Positions 19,437 through 29,165 of a stretch of 64,000 nucleotides of DNA are shown here, in pieces. The DNA is from Pseudoalteromonas sp. P1-25 (GTDB lineage Bacteria > Pseudomonadota > Gammaproteobacteria > Enterobacterales > Alteromonadaceae), in NCBI RefSeq assembly GCF_001401805.1, contig NZ_LKDW01000022.1, positions 1 to 64,000 of the forward strand, in the 5' to 3' direction. Position 1 is the stretch's first letter, and every line of letters starts with the position of its first letter. The notes under the pieces were generated by a model. The model was not told the DNA's origin, searched no databases, and worked only from the letters and a program-made list of their open reading frames with translations. A program made the position numbers and the translations under genes.

Positions 19437-20501
19437 ATGAAAAAGTTTTACATTGGTGCCGCTGTGGTTAGTATTGGTGTGTTTTTACTCTGGTATACAA
19501 ATAAAAATGAAGTTAAAACGCTTGAGCCTCCCACTGCATTGGCAATAAAAAAGAAGTCAGAGCCAGCAAGCCCAGATAAAAATACCGTAATAACCATTGA
19601 TGTGCCAAAACAAAAACAGGCTAAAAGTCCAGCCAAAATACAGTATGATCAGCACTTAGCCAGTGCCGCTGAGCATGTAGCAATGCAATACCAAAATGCA
19701 CTAAAATACCCGCCTTATTCGCAGCCCTTGAGCGCACTTGATGAAGACCGCTTAAAGCCTAATCAGTTTTACCCAGTTACAAGTCCCATTGACAATGCGG
19801 GTAATGCTCTCGTCGTTAGTTTAGATAAATACCGGTTTGTATATCCGCAAGATATAACCGTTAATATTGCTGCGCAAAACCTAGCAGAGGTAAATGTAGC
19901 GCTTAGCAATACCGATACTAAAGCGTCAATCAGTTCAAAAACCACCACAGCACAGCAGGGCGAAGCCACGGTTAAATTTAAAGCCAGTGAAGACTACCCG
20001 CGAAATTTACAGCTATTTGTAGAGGCAAATATTGCAGGTAAAAAGGTGCCTGCAGTAGCGCAAATACAGTATATGCCACCAAGTGCTACGCTTATTGATT
20101 TTGATAATGCCTATGCACAAAACGAAAATATGATAGCTACAGCGCATTTAAAGGTGCTCAAAAGCGGCTTATATAGAATTAGGGCAAATTTATACAGTGA
20201 TACGAGCCCACTTGCACATTTGGTGACTAAAAAGAAACTCTCACAAGGCAGTCAAACGGTGGATTTAAAGGCGCATTGGTCGGTATTACCACAAGGGGTA
20301 GTGAATATGCGTTTAAGTGACTTTGTGATAGAGCGCATGTCGCCAAGCCCCGGTGAACGTAATAGTTTTGGTAGCAGTGACATTGCTGAGTTTGAAATTA
20401 AAGATTTTGCCTACGATAGTTTGCAACAACTGCCTTATCAAGCAAATGAGCAAGAACGAATGAGTTTAGAGTTTTTAAAAGGGTTAGCTGATAAAGGTTA
20501 A
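19437..20501 (+). CDS. Membrane-anchored periplasmic protein of unknown family, linked to lipase-like gene
   Basis: Not recognised. One N-terminal membrane anchor (about residues 4-20, FYIGAAVVSIGVFLLWY), then a Lys/Pro-rich linker to about residue 65, a short helical segment (YDQHLASAAEHVAMQYQNAL), and a beta-rich body resembling immunoglobulin-like domains (VSLDKYRFVYPQDITVNIAAQN, ATAHLKVLKSGLYRIRANLYSD). The topology of anchor, flexible linker and periplasmic domain, at 354 residues, resembles lipase-specific foldases, but the foldase RxxFDY motif is absent. It starts 86 bases after the lipase-like gene with a good AAAGGA site, so the two are probably cotranscribed. A secretion or activity accessory role is inference. 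Confidence 0.65.
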   Translation: MKKFYIGAAVVSIGVFLLWYTNKNEVKTLEPPTALAIKKKSEPASPDKNTVITIDVPKQKQAKSPAKIQYDQHLASAAEHVAMQYQNALKYPPYSQPLSALDEDRLKPNQFYPVTSPIDNAGNALVVSLDKYRFVYPQDITVNIAAQNLAEVNVALSNTDTKASISSKTTTAQQGEATVKFKASEDYPRNLQLFVEANIAGKKVPAVAQIQYMPPSATLIDFDNAYAQNENMIATAHLKVLKSGLYRIRANLYSDTSPLAHLVTKKKLSQGSQTVDLKAHWSVLPQGVVNMRLSDFVIERMSPSPGERNSFGSSDIAEFEIKDFAYDSLQQLPYQANEQERMSLEFLKGLADKG

Positions 20502-20512
20502 TGGTAATAAAT

Positions 20513-20531
20513 AAGGGGCATAAAGCCCCTT
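20513..20531. terminator. Hairpin between convergent genes
   Basis: AAGGGGC / GCCCCTT stem between the 3' end of the anchored-protein gene and ttcA. T-rich sequence follows on both sides, though displaced on the plus strand. Confidence 0.55.
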
Positions 20532-20551
20532 AACTGTATTTTTTTAAACGG

Positions 20552-21469
20552 TTAGCTTAGGTTAATAGTAACCACATCAGTTTGCTGATCTTGGGTTTCA
20601 TCTTCATCGCTTACAGGCGCTTTTGGGATATCTGGTTTATCAAGTGCTATATCACCGCCATCAATAACATCGCCGGTTTTTAGGTTTTCAAAATCAAATA
20701 GTGCTGTATCGGCTAAATGCGAAGGCACCACATTTTGCATTGCAGTAAAAATACTTTCGATACGCCCTGGGTGCTCTTTATTCCACTGCGCTAACATGTT
20801 TTTAGTGTGTTTACGTTGCAGGTTTTCTTGCGAGCCACATAAATTACACGGAATAATAGGGTAACCTTGGCTAAATGCGTATTTACTTATATCGGCTTCT
20901 TTACAGTAAGCTAGCGGGCGAATAACCATGTGCTCGCCGTTATCGCTCATTAATTTAGCCGGCATGCTTTTAAGTTTGCCGCCGTAAAACATGTTTAAAA
21001 AGAGTGTTTCGATCATGTCGTCGCGGTGATGGCCAAGGGCAATTTTAGTCGCGCCCATTTCTTTGGCTGTACGGTACAAAATACCACGACGTAGGCGTGA
21101 ACACAGCGAGCATGTTGTTTTACCCTCAGGGATAATATCGGTCACTATACTGTAGGTGTCTTCTTCTACAATTTTGTATTCAATATCTTGTTTATCAAGG
21201 TACTCAGGTAAAACATGTTCAGGAAACCCTGGCTGTTTTTGATCAAGATTAACAACAAATAAATCAAAGTTAATAGGTGCTACACGCTTTAAATGTTTAA
21301 GCATATCAAGCATGGTATAACTGTCTTTACCACCCGATAGGCATACCATTACACGGTCGCCTTCTTCAATCATGTTAAAGTCCATGACGGCTTGGCCAGT
21401 AAGACGGCGTAAACGCTTTTGTAGCTTATTTAAGTTGTATTGAGCTTTGGCTTGAGCTGAGTGAGACAC
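20552..21469 (-). CDS. ttcA: tRNA 2-thiocytidine biosynthesis protein TtcA
   Basis: ATP-dependent thiolase that makes 2-thiocytidine at tRNA position 32 using an Fe-S cluster. The PP-loop SGGKDS spans residues 45-50. Cluster cysteines C120 and C123 lie in [10 protein letters not shown], and CNLCGSQ carries the third conserved cysteine. An acidic variable tail closes the 305-residue protein. It lies downstream of uspE on the same strand, as in other gammaproteobacteria. Confidence 0.95.
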   Translation of the reverse strand: MSHSAQAKAQYNLNKLQKRLRRLTGQAVMDFNMIEEGDRVMVCLSGGKDSYTMLDMLKHLKRVAPINFDLFVVNLDQKQPGFPEHVLPEYLDKQDIEYKIVEEDTYSIVTDIIPEGKTTCSLCSRLRRGILYRTAKEMGATKIALGHHRDDMIETLFLNMFYGGKLKSMPAKLMSDNGEHMVIRPLAYCKEADISKYAFSQGYPIIPCNLCGSQENLQRKHTKNMLAQWNKEHPGRIESIFTAMQNVVPSHLADTALFDFENLKTGDVIDGGDIALDKPDIPKAPVSDEDETQDQQTDVVTINLS

Positions 21470-21572
21470 TACGCCCCCTTATAAAACAATGCGGCAAATT
21501 ATTTGCTGAAAATAAAGGGGCGTATTATATACCCAAGTACTAGGGGTATTAAAGCGCTAGTTAAGGCTTTGT

Positions 21573-22499
21573 TTAACTTTTGGCAAGTGGGCTTACGTAG
21601 CCATCGGGTTTTAAAGCAAGTACATCACAATCTAGGCTGTCTATTACGTGCTCGGCAGTGTTACCTACTAACGCAGCGCTTAAACCTGTTCGACCTACAG
21701 TGCCAATTACCACTAATTCGCTATTTAAGCGACTTGCTACATCGGGGATTACATCCTCAGGCAGGCCTTCTTCTATAAAGCATTGCTCGTTAGTTAAATT
21801 AAATGTTTTAGCGAGCTCGTTGGTAGATTCTATGTGGTGTTTTTTTACTGATTCGTTGTAAAGGCTGGGGTTAAACTCAGGGATTTCGATAGCAATATTA
21901 ATGGGTGTAGCGGGATAGGCATTGACCAAATTAAGCTTAGCGTTGGCAAGCTCACACAAAAATTGTGCATCTTTAATAATGCGTTTATTTAAAGCTACAT
22001 GCTCGTCGTTTTCACTAACTGCATTCACTGCAGCTAAAATATTGCCTTGCTCAGGCCAAGCCATTTCTTTTACAAATAATACCGGTGTTGGGCATTTGCG
22101 TACTAGATGCCAATCAGTAGGGGTAAAAATAACCGACTTAAGCGCGCCATGCTGATGGGTGCTTTTAACAACTAGGTCGTACTCTTGCTCGATAACAGTA
22201 TTAATAATGGCTTCAAACGGGCGGTTATGCCATACCACTTCGGTGGTGATGTTTATATCAGGGTAGGTAGAAATTATATCTTTAAGCCATATTTCTCTAT
22301 CAGCAATAACGGCTTTTCGCATTGCTTCGCGCTCTTCGAACGACAACATAGTGGTCATTTCGTAAGAGAAGTCGTAAACAGTCATAAAGGCGGTAATACT
22401 GGCACCTGACTTTTTAGCTAAATCAATTGAGCGAGCTAAACCGTGATGATCATCTTTAGTGGGGTCAATAACGGCTAAAATACGTTTAATAGTGTTCAT
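21573..22499 (-). CDS. uspE: Universal stress protein E
   Basis: Tandem UspA-domain protein of 308 residues. The first domain begins IKRILAVIDPTKDDHHG. The second begins near GNILAAVNAV and holds VVIGTVGRTGLSAALVGNTAEHVID, the glycine-rich UspE-type motif. In E. coli uspE is linked to motility, adhesion and stress survival. It follows fnr, the same neighbour order as in E. coli and Shewanella. Confidence 0.94.
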   Translation of the reverse strand: MNTIKRILAVIDPTKDDHHGLARSIDLAKKSGASITAFMTVYDFSYEMTTMLSFEEREAMRKAVIADREIWLKDIISTYPDINITTEVVWHNRPFEAIINTVIEQEYDLVVKSTHQHGALKSVIFTPTDWHLVRKCPTPVLFVKEMAWPEQGNILAAVNAVSENDEHVALNKRIIKDAQFLCELANAKLNLVNAYPATPINIAIEIPEFNPSLYNESVKKHHIESTNELAKTFNLTNEQCFIEEGLPEDVIPDVASRLNSELVVIGTVGRTGLSAALVGNTAEHVIDSLDCDVLALKPDGYVSPLAKS

Positions 22500-22606
22500 A
22501 TGCTACTCCCTTTTTTAACTTACTTTCAGTGTAACGTAAATACACAGCAGTTAAAGGGGTAGCACACAAATTGTTGTTCTAAATCAAAGTTACAACAAGC
22601 GTTAGC

Positions 22607-23344
22607 TTAGCAGGGTTTAACTATTGCTGCCGTTTTTGCCAGTGCGTCGCAGTCTAAAATAGTAATAAATTTACCCTCGACTTTTATTAAATCCGCTTTT
22701 TGAAAACGGCTTAATAAGCGACTAATTGTCTCTACCGTTAGGCCTAAATAGTTACCTATTTCTCCTCGAGTCATGGTAAATCTAAACTCTTTGCGCGAAA
22801 ACCCGCGCTCGCCAAAACGCTCCGAAAGGTTATAAATAAAGCTCGCTAGGCGTTCTTCAGCCGACTTTTTATTAAGAAGTAGCAGCATTTCTTGATCGTA
22901 GGTAATCTCGCTACTCATTAAACGCATAATTTGTTGGCGCAGTTTGGGTAATTTACCGGCTAACTCATCGAGTGTATCGAACGGGATTTCGCAGACCATT
23001 GATGTTTCTAGGGCTTGCGAAAAGCTCTGATGAGCCATTTTGCTAATGGCATCAAAGCCGACTAAATCACCGGCTAAATGAAAACCAGTAATTTGTTCAT
23101 CCCCTTGCTCAGACAGTGTATACGATTTAAATGAGCCAGAGCGTACTGCATAAATAGCATTAAGAGGAGCACCAGATTCAAACAGGTAGTCACCCTTGTG
23201 AAGCGGCTTTTTGCGCTCAATGATTTCGTCGAGCTTGTCCATTTCTTGGCCATTTAACGAAAACGGCAAACATAATTGGCTAATACTGCAATTATTACAG
23301 CTAATTGCACAATTACCTTTAGCGCGACTTTGAGAGAAATCCAT
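22607..23344 (-). CDS. fnr: Anaerobic global regulator FNR (EtrA)
   Basis: Oxygen-sensing CRP-family activator. N-terminal cluster cysteines are visible in [14 protein letters not shown] (C16, C19 and C25 match the E. coli ligands) with the fourth in METSMVC-type context at SMVCEIPF. A cyclic-nucleotide-like beta-roll, a dimer helix and the HTH ([20 protein letters not shown]) with the E..SR contact residues follow. At 245 residues it has normal length. It probably controls the cco genes just upstream, where an FNR-box-like site is seen. Confidence 0.96.
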   Translation of the reverse strand: MDFSQSRAKGNCAISCNNCSISQLCLPFSLNGQEMDKLDEIIERKKPLHKGDYLFESGAPLNAIYAVRSGSFKSYTLSEQGDEQITGFHLAGDLVGFDAISKMAHQSFSQALETSMVCEIPFDTLDELAGKLPKLRQQIMRLMSSEITYDQEMLLLLNKKSAEERLASFIYNLSERFGERGFSRKEFRFTMTRGEIGNYLGLTVETISRLLSRFQKADLIKVEGKFITILDCDALAKTAAIVKPC

Positions 23345-23411
23345 AATTTAATCCGTTTTAATTTTTATACACAGTACTGAAAATAAACCCAAAGGGTTAA
23401 TACCGCGACGA

Positions 23412-24083
23412 TTAATGTACTAGTTTATCGGTGGCAATTATTAATAGGTACATACCATACCAAATTATAATACTGCCTAAAACAATACGCGTCCATGGGT
23501 GGTTAATAACACTATTGAGCTTTTGAGCGGCTAACCCTAGGGTGATCATGGCCGGAAAGGTGCCAAGTGCAAAGCAAAGCATCACTATAGCTCCGTCAAA
23601 TGCGCTAGGGCTGGTCATTGCCCAGGTAAGCGCAGAATAAACCAAACCACAAGGCAGCCAACCCCATAAAGCGCCATAGCCTAATGCTTTAGCTGTTGAA
23701 TCTACTGGCATTAAATACTTATTAAGCTTAACAATGTGCTGCCAAATAAGGGTTTTCCCGATTTTTTCGAGCCATTGCAGAGTAGGTCCTATACGCATAA
23801 TATACACGCCAACCAACAGCATAAAAATAGCAGCAACGAATGAAAGCGTGACAGAAAAAAACGTATTTTGTTTTGCAAATTGGCTGCTTATACCCGCAAC
23901 AAGGGCTCCAGCAAGCATGTAACTACACGCTCGGCCAGTATTATACGCAAAAGAATAAATAATAGATTGGCGTTTGTCGGTGGCCAATTGCAATGAACTG
24001 GCAATACCACCGCACATGGCTAGGCAATGCCCGCTACCAATTAAGCCCATTAAAAATGCGCTGGTGTAAAGTGGCTCAATCAT
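23412..24083 (-). CDS. TauE/SafE-type (UreH-like, COG2836) membrane protein linked to cbb3 assembly
   Basis: Polytopic inner membrane protein of 223 residues with about six hydrophobic segments. The first segment carries GLIGSGHCLAMCGGI, a Cys/His-containing signature typical of this subgroup beside cbb3 oxidase genes, and YGALWGWLPCGLVYSAL repeats a similar motif in the second half. Metal transport is suspected for the family but not proven. The ATG at 24083 overlaps the ccoS end by eight bases; a TTG start 11 codons upstream is possible but less likely. Confidence 0.82.
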   Translation of the reverse strand: MIEPLYTSAFLMGLIGSGHCLAMCGGIASSLQLATDKRQSIIYSFAYNTGRACSYMLAGALVAGISSQFAKQNTFFSVTLSFVAAIFMLLVGVYIMRIGPTLQWLEKIGKTLIWQHIVKLNKYLMPVDSTAKALGYGALWGWLPCGLVYSALTWAMTSPSAFDGAIVMLCFALGTFPAMITLGLAAQKLNSVINHPWTRIVLGSIIIWYGMYLLIIATDKLVH

Positions 24084-24243
24084 TACTTTTATTATGCTGA
24101 TCTTTATCATCTTCAAACAAAATACTATGACCTTGTTTATTTAGATCAGAGAATTGCTCGCTTTTAACCGCCCAAAAAAACACGCCAATAGCAATAATTA
24201 CAAATAAAATAGCAATGGGGATTAAAATATAAATTATGCTCAT
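24076..24243 (-). CDS. ccoS: cbb3-type cytochrome oxidase assembly protein CcoS
   Basis: A 55-residue single-span membrane protein. It reads MSIIYILIPIAILFV with IIAIGVFFWAVKSEQFSDL after it, then a soluble acidic tail. The pattern of one transmembrane helix then WAVKSEQFDDL is the CcoS/FixS signature. CcoS is needed for cofactor insertion in cbb3 oxidase. Its ATG overlaps the ccoI stop by four bases (ATGA) and its end overlaps the next gene, so it is translationally coupled. Confidence 0.92.
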   Translation of the reverse strand: MSIIYILIPIAILFVIIAIGVFFWAVKSEQFSDLNKQGHSILFEDDKDQHNKSND

Positions 24244-26615
24244 AATTTTAAAAGCCTTAGTGAATTACTAATCACAATAATTGAGCTGGCAGACATACCA
24301 ATAACCGCCATCCACGGGGCCACAAGCCCAAGCGCTGCGAGTGGTAAAATAGAGGCATTATACACCAAAGACAGGGTCAGGTTTTGCTTAACGATTCGTC
24401 GCGTTTGTTTAGCAACATTGAGTAGGTGCGCAATAGAGGCTAAATCACTATTTAATAACACCACATCAGCACTGTTTTTAGATATATCGGCACCGGTTTC
24501 CATGGCTATGGACAAATGTGCACTGGCAAATACAGGGCTGTCGTTTATGCCATCGCCTACCATAGCGACCACTTCGCTTTGTGATGACCACTGCTCAACG
24601 GCGGTTTGTTTATCTTTAGGTGAAAGGGCGCTTTGACTACTATTAAGCTTTAATTGTTTTGCTATTTTTTGCCCCGCATCTGATGCATCGCCTGTCAGCA
24701 TATGACAGCTTAAACTTTGTGCTTGTAAGTTAGCTATAAGCTCATTAGCACCAGGTTTTACTTTATCTATAAAGTAAAAACGGGCAACTACACGCTTGTT
24801 TATAAATAGGCTTGCTTGAGCATTCGTTTTTTTACTATCAAACCAGCCACTTTTACCAACAGCGTAATGATCAGCACCGCTTTGCGCACTGATGCCCAAC
24901 CCCGGGTGAATGGTAACGTTAGTAAGAGTAAGCTCTGTGTTGGCGTATTTATTAAATGCACTGGCAATGGGGTGTTCTGAGTAGCGCTCTAACTGGGCGG
25001 CAATATTAAGGACTTCCTCTTTAGAGAGATGAGTGTCAAGTATATCAACGGCGTCTAAACTAAATTTGCCTTGTGTGAGCGTGCCTGTTTTATCAAAAGC
25101 AAACAATGTTAGTTTTGAGAGTGTTTCAAGCACATGTGCTTGTTTTATTAAAATCCCTTTGCGGGTAAGCGTTGCAACAGCACAAGTTAAAGCTGTTGGT
25201 ATAGCAAGACTTAACGCACAAGGGCATGTTGCAACTAATACAGAAATGGTGATCCAAAATGCGTGCTCTGGGTCAATTTGGTACCAGCCAATAGCCGTTA
25301 TAGAGGCGAAAACGAGTAAGCAAGCAATAAACCACTGTGCAACTTTATCAGTAATTTCTACCAGTTTAGGGCGCTTAGTGAGGGCATTATGCTGTAAACG
25401 TATAATTTGGTTTAGTAGGGTATTTTGGCCAACTTTATTAATTTTAATTTCTATTACGCCATCATGATTCACACACCCTGCGTATACATTGTGACCAATA
25501 AATTTATTTACGGGCTGATGCTCACCTGTCATCATGGATTCATCAACACTCGTTTGTCCTTTGATTAGTTCTCCGTCAGCCGGAATCGTCTCGCCTGCTT
25601 TTATAAGAATAACATCATTAAGCTTGAGTTTTTTAGCGGCGATAATGTGCTCTTGGCCTTTATCATCAAGGGTACGGGCCGTTAAAGGCAGCAGTTTTTG
25701 TAGGTTTGCGGTAAATTCGCTGGCTTTTAATCTAGCCCTAAATTCAAGATATTTGCCTAATAATAACAAAAAGGTAAACATACAAACCGATTCAAAATAC
25801 ACTTCGCCTACGTGCATAAACGTGGCATAACAACTTGCGCTATATGCGCCAAAAATGGCCAACGATACGGGTAAGTCCATATTTAACTGTTTTGCTTTTA
25901 AGCCATTGATAGCATTGGTTAAAAAAGGTAATGCGCTGTACAAAATAACGGGGGAGGCAAGGACTAGGCTTATCCAGCGAAAGTATTCTTCAAAGTTACT
26001 ATCCATACCCGAGAACATGCCAAAGTACATCGCAAAGGCAAACATCATCACCTGCATGGTCATCAACCCTGCAACACCTAAACGGCGAATATACGCTTTT
26101 GCTGTTTGTTGTTTTTGTTGAGCTTCGTCATCGGCCTGAAAGGGGTAAGCTTTATAGCCAATTTTGGCAAGCGAGGTGATAATGTCGCTAAGCGGAGTTT
26201 GGGTTTTATCCCACTGGATCATGGCACGGTTAGTTGAAGTGTTAACATCTACGCGCTTAACTGTTTTTAAGCTCAGTAATTGTTTTTCAATAAGCCAAGC
26301 ACATGCGGCGCAGGTAATGCCTTCAACACTTAATAAAACCTCTGACAAGTTATCGGTTGTGGCTATAAACTCATCTTGTATGTCTTCGTTGTCGTAGCTT
26401 TTAATAAATTCTAGTTGCTCTGGCACTAATTGTTCTACTTTACCGGCGCGCACAGTGCGGTATTTGTAGTAGTCAGTCATGCCCTGATCAACAATGTTTT
26501 GCGCAACCGCTTGGCAGCCAATACAGCACATGGGCTGAGGTGTATTATCTATTGTTACGGTTGCGCTAAATCCATTTGGCACACTTTCAAGGCAATGAAA
26601 GCAAGAAACGCTCAT
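24240..26615 (-). CDS. ccoI: Copper-translocating P-type ATPase CcoI (FixI)
   Basis: Exports copper for cbb3 oxidase assembly. The N-terminal cysteine-rich segment (CFHCLESVPNG, then CCIGCQAVAQ) is typical of FixI-type pumps, followed by an HMA domain with GITCAACAWLIE. The membrane CPC motif is in ATCPCALSLAIPTAL, the phosphorylation site in FDKTGTLTQG, the TGE motif in MMTGEHQPV, and the hinge in MVGDGINDSPVFA. At 791 residues it matches the family. It sits between ccoH and ccoS in the cco block. Confidence 0.95.
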   Translation of the reverse strand: MSVSCFHCLESVPNGFSATVTIDNTPQPMCCIGCQAVAQNIVDQGMTDYYKYRTVRAGKVEQLVPEQLEFIKSYDNEDIQDEFIATTDNLSEVLLSVEGITCAACAWLIEKQLLSLKTVKRVDVNTSTNRAMIQWDKTQTPLSDIITSLAKIGYKAYPFQADDEAQQKQQTAKAYIRRLGVAGLMTMQVMMFAFAMYFGMFSGMDSNFEEYFRWISLVLASPVILYSALPFLTNAINGLKAKQLNMDLPVSLAIFGAYSASCYATFMHVGEVYFESVCMFTFLLLLGKYLEFRARLKASEFTANLQKLLPLTARTLDDKGQEHIIAAKKLKLNDVILIKAGETIPADGELIKGQTSVDESMMTGEHQPVNKFIGHNVYAGCVNHDGVIEIKINKVGQNTLLNQIIRLQHNALTKRPKLVEITDKVAQWFIACLLVFASITAIGWYQIDPEHAFWITISVLVATCPCALSLAIPTALTCAVATLTRKGILIKQAHVLETLSKLTLFAFDKTGTLTQGKFSLDAVDILDTHLSKEEVLNIAAQLERYSEHPIASAFNKYANTELTLTNVTIHPGLGISAQSGADHYAVGKSGWFDSKKTNAQASLFINKRVVARFYFIDKVKPGANELIANLQAQSLSCHMLTGDASDAGQKIAKQLKLNSSQSALSPKDKQTAVEQWSSQSEVVAMVGDGINDSPVFASAHLSIAMETGADISKNSADVVLLNSDLASIAHLLNVAKQTRRIVKQNLTLSLVYNASILPLAALGLVAPWMAVIGMSASSIIVISNSLRLLKL

Positions 26616-26623
26616 AGTGATGA

Positions 26624-27115
26624 CTACTTATAATTTGGGGTAACTAACAACGCTTGCTCTGTAGGAAGAGTAATATTTTCTTTTAACTTCCAACTGCCAT
26701 CTACAGGCTCTATAAATACAGAGTAAGCACCTGGTGTGTAGTTATCGAGTAGGGCTGTAAATTCTTTATTTGCATTAGGGGTAAGCGTTGCTTCAAAGTC
26801 ATGCGCTTTAATAGTGCGATGATAAAAAGACAGTTTTAAAGCGTGTACGTTACTGTAATCGCCTTTGGTAAAGGCAAAGCTGGCACGTTCGTTTGTAACA
26901 TTAAGCTTGCCATGTAAAAACAGGGCTTTGGCTTTTTCAAACTTAGTAAGCTCTAAGTTTATTGCTTTACCTTTTTTATAGTAATCATCAACTACCATAT
27001 CTGGGCCATTCCCCACGGCAGTAATAATTAAGGTTATGCACCCAATAATGGCCGCTAGCGGAAAAAACATTAAAAACCAAGGCCAAAAATTTTTATACCA
27101 CGAAGTAGGTTGCAT
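26624..27115 (-). CDS. ccoH: FixH/CcoH family cbb3 oxidase assembly protein
   Basis: A 163-residue protein with one N-terminal membrane helix (FWPWFLMFFPLAAIIGCITLIITAV), the VDDYYKKGKAIN motif just after it, and a periplasmic beta-domain. These are the hallmarks of FixH/CcoH, which stabilises the oxidase during assembly. It lies eight bases upstream of ccoI and is separated from ccoP by a terminator, so ccoH-ccoI-ccoS may have its own promoter in 27116-27256 or depend on read-through. Confidence 0.9.
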   Translation of the reverse strand: MQPTSWYKNFWPWFLMFFPLAAIIGCITLIITAVGNGPDMVVDDYYKKGKAINLELTKFEKAKALFLHGKLNVTNERASFAFTKGDYSNVHALKLSFYHRTIKAHDFEATLTPNANKEFTALLDNYTPGAYSVFIEPVDGSWKLKENITLPTEQALLVTPNYK

Positions 27116-27173
27116 AGTTGCTCTAAAATTAGTTTAGGTGGTGCTATTTTATAGCAAATATTGGTAAAAGACT

Positions 27174-27203
27174 AAAAAAAAGCCTCCGACAGGAGGCTTT
27201 TTT
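27174..27203 (-). terminator. Terminator between ccoP and ccoH
   Basis: AGCCTCC / GGAGGCT stem with a short GACA loop. On the minus strand it is followed by T8. It ends or attenuates the ccoNOQP transcript before ccoH. Confidence 0.88.
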
Positions 27204-27256
27204 GATCTGGATTAATCTATTGAAATAATAAGATTAATTAATGGTTAACTCCGTGT

Positions 27257-28291
27257 TTATTTATCTTGCGATAAACTGTAAACGTAGGCAGTTAACAGGT
27301 GAATTTTGTCTTCACCTAAAATATCTTTCCATGCTGGCATTACACCGGCGCGGCCATGGTTAAGTGTTTCTTCAACTGCGCGTTGAGAGCCACCGTACAA
27401 CCAAATGTTATCCGTTAGGTTAGGCGCACCAAACGGTAAGTTATGTGCTACAGAACCCTTACCATCAGCACCGTGACACGCGGCACACATTGCAAACTTG
27501 GCGGCACCTGCGGCTGCATCTTTTTGGTTAACAGTACGACCAGATAAGCTAAGTACGTGCGCTGTCATTTCTTTAACGCCTTGCTCACCCAGTGCTGCAC
27601 TCCAAGAAGGCATCGCTGCTACACGACCATAAAGAAGCGTTTCTTTAATTTTGTCTGGTGAGCCACCGTATAACCAGTCTTTATCAGTTAGGTTAGGGAA
27701 GCCAGTTGCACCACGTGCATCTGAACCATGACATTGTGCACAGTTTTGCGAGAATAAACGCTGACCAATTTCAAGAGCTAACTGACCGTCTGTTTGTTCA
27801 TGCTTTTCGCCATTTTCAAGAGCCACTTGCTGCGCTGCATCACCTTCAAATTTAGAGTTAACTAAATCTAAAACGGGTACTTGTGCAAGCTTGTTGAAAA
27901 TAGGGCCAAAACGCTCTTCGGCTGCTTCGTATTCTTTATCAAGTTTTACATAGCGGCCTTCTTCTTTTGCTTTAGCTGTGGCTTCTTTAGATTCAGCTAA
28001 AGAGGTAATACCTTGGTTAGAGCTTGTCCATTTACCTAAGCCTTCCCAGTTACCTAAACCTGGATAAGCTGCTAAGTAATATACCGACCAAATAAATGTT
28101 GCGAAGAACATGTACGTCCACCATTTTGGTAGTGGATTATTTAGTTCGGTAATGCCGTCATATTCGTGTCCGCAGTCTTCACCTTCTTTTACGCCTGCAT
28201 AGTTTTTAAGGTTCCAAACTAATAGGCTAAAAATGATGATTAAGCAGGCTAGGGTTAATACAATAACCCAAATACTCCAAAAGCTAGTCAT
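27257..28291 (-). CDS. ccoP: cbb3-type cytochrome c oxidase subunit III (diheme CcoP)
   Basis: Membrane-anchored diheme cytochrome that passes electrons to CcoO/CcoN. Two N-terminal hydrophobic segments flank GHEYDGITELNNPLPKWW, the FixP N-terminal signature. Two c-type heme sites follow, CAQCHGSDARG and CAACHGADGKG, each with a downstream Met ligand region (VAAMPSW, AGVMPAW). The loop between anchor and hemes is Lys/Glu-rich. At 344 residues it is slightly long. It overlaps ccoQ by four bases. Confidence 0.96.
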   Translation of the reverse strand: MTSFWSIWVIVLTLACLIIIFSLLVWNLKNYAGVKEGEDCGHEYDGITELNNPLPKWWTYMFFATFIWSVYYLAAYPGLGNWEGLGKWTSSNQGITSLAESKEATAKAKEEGRYVKLDKEYEAAEERFGPIFNKLAQVPVLDLVNSKFEGDAAQQVALENGEKHEQTDGQLALEIGQRLFSQNCAQCHGSDARGATGFPNLTDKDWLYGGSPDKIKETLLYGRVAAMPSWSAALGEQGVKEMTAHVLSLSGRTVNQKDAAAGAAKFAMCAACHGADGKGSVAHNLPFGAPNLTDNIWLYGGSQRAVEETLNHGRAGVMPAWKDILGEDKIHLLTAYVYSLSQDK

Positions 28292-28473
28292 TTTTCAGAC
28301 TCCTTTTCCTCGTTAGAGAGTGTGTTGTTATGTTTTTTTTCATCTTCAAAAATGGCATTAGCAGCGTCATCAAAACGGTTTTTGCTACGCTTGCTGTATG
28401 CCCATACAACAATCACAATAAACAATACTAAAATTACCAGAGTCAAAATGCCTCTGTATGTTCCGTAATCCAT
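28288..28473 (-). CDS. ccoQ: cbb3-type cytochrome oxidase subunit CcoQ
   Basis: A 61-residue single-span protein. It reads MDYGTYRGILTLVILVLF and continues into a transmembrane helix, then AYSKRSKNRFDDAAN, the typical CcoQ pattern, with an acidic/basic tail. It stabilises the oxidase. It lies between ccoO (5-base gap) and ccoP (4-base overlap). Confidence 0.94.
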   Translation of the reverse strand: MDYGTYRGILTLVILVLFIVIVVWAYSKRSKNRFDDAANAIFEDEKKHNNTLSNEEKESEK

Positions 28474-28478
28474 AATAA

Positions 28479-29156
28479 TTACTTCAAGTGAGTGCCAAGT
28501 TGCTGTAAATACGCGATTAGGGCTTGCATTTCAGTTGCGCCTTCGCCGTTATTCATAGCGTTAACTTTATCAACATCTGCTTGTAGCTCTTCGTCGCTGC
28601 CATAACCTAAACCCGGGTGTTTAGGGTTTTCTGGGTTAATAGCAAAAGTATCACGGAAAATTTGTAGCTTTTTCAGAGTTAAGCTGGTGTCAACCTTTGT
28701 CTCTGCTAACCAAGGAAAGCCTGGCATGTTAGACTCAGGAACCACAGCACGTGGGTCAACTAAGTGTGCATAATGCCAATCGTCCGAGTAACGGTTACCT
28801 ACACGAGCAAGGTCAGGACCAGTACGTTTTGAACCCCATTGGAAAGGGTGATCCCATACTGATTCGCCCGCTACAGAGTAGTGACCGTAACGCTCAACTT
28901 CATCGCGAAAAGGACGAATCATTTGTGAGTGACAGTTGTAACAACCTTCACGTACATAAATGTCACGGCCTTCCATTTCAAGCGCGTTAAGTGGGCGTAA
29001 ACCTTCAACAGGTTTGGTTGTATCGTCTTGGAACATTAGCGGAGTAATTTCAACTAACGCACCAAAACTAATAGCAAAAACAGTCAAGATAGCCATTAGG
29101 CCAACGTTCTTTTCTACTATTTCATGTTTGTTTTGTGAATTTTTATTGCTCATCAT
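28479..29156 (-). CDS. ccoO: cbb3-type cytochrome c oxidase subunit II (monoheme CcoO)
   Basis: Monoheme c-type subunit with one N-terminal membrane anchor ([23 protein letters not shown]). The heme site is [26 protein letters not shown], diagnostic for CcoO, followed by [22 protein letters not shown]. At 225 residues it is of normal length. Two adjacent ATG codons could serve as start. It lies nine bases after ccoN. Confidence 0.96.
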   Translation of the reverse strand: MMSNKNSQNKHEIVEKNVGLMAILTVFAISFGALVEITPLMFQDDTTKPVEGLRPLNALEMEGRDIYVREGCYNCHSQMIRPFRDEVERYGHYSVAGESVWDHPFQWGSKRTGPDLARVGNRYSDDWHYAHLVDPRAVVPESNMPGFPWLAETKVDTSLTLKKLQIFRDTFAINPENPKHPGLGYGSDEELQADVDKVNAMNNGEGATEMQALIAYLQQLGTHLK

Positions 29157-29165
29157 CTCACTCCG

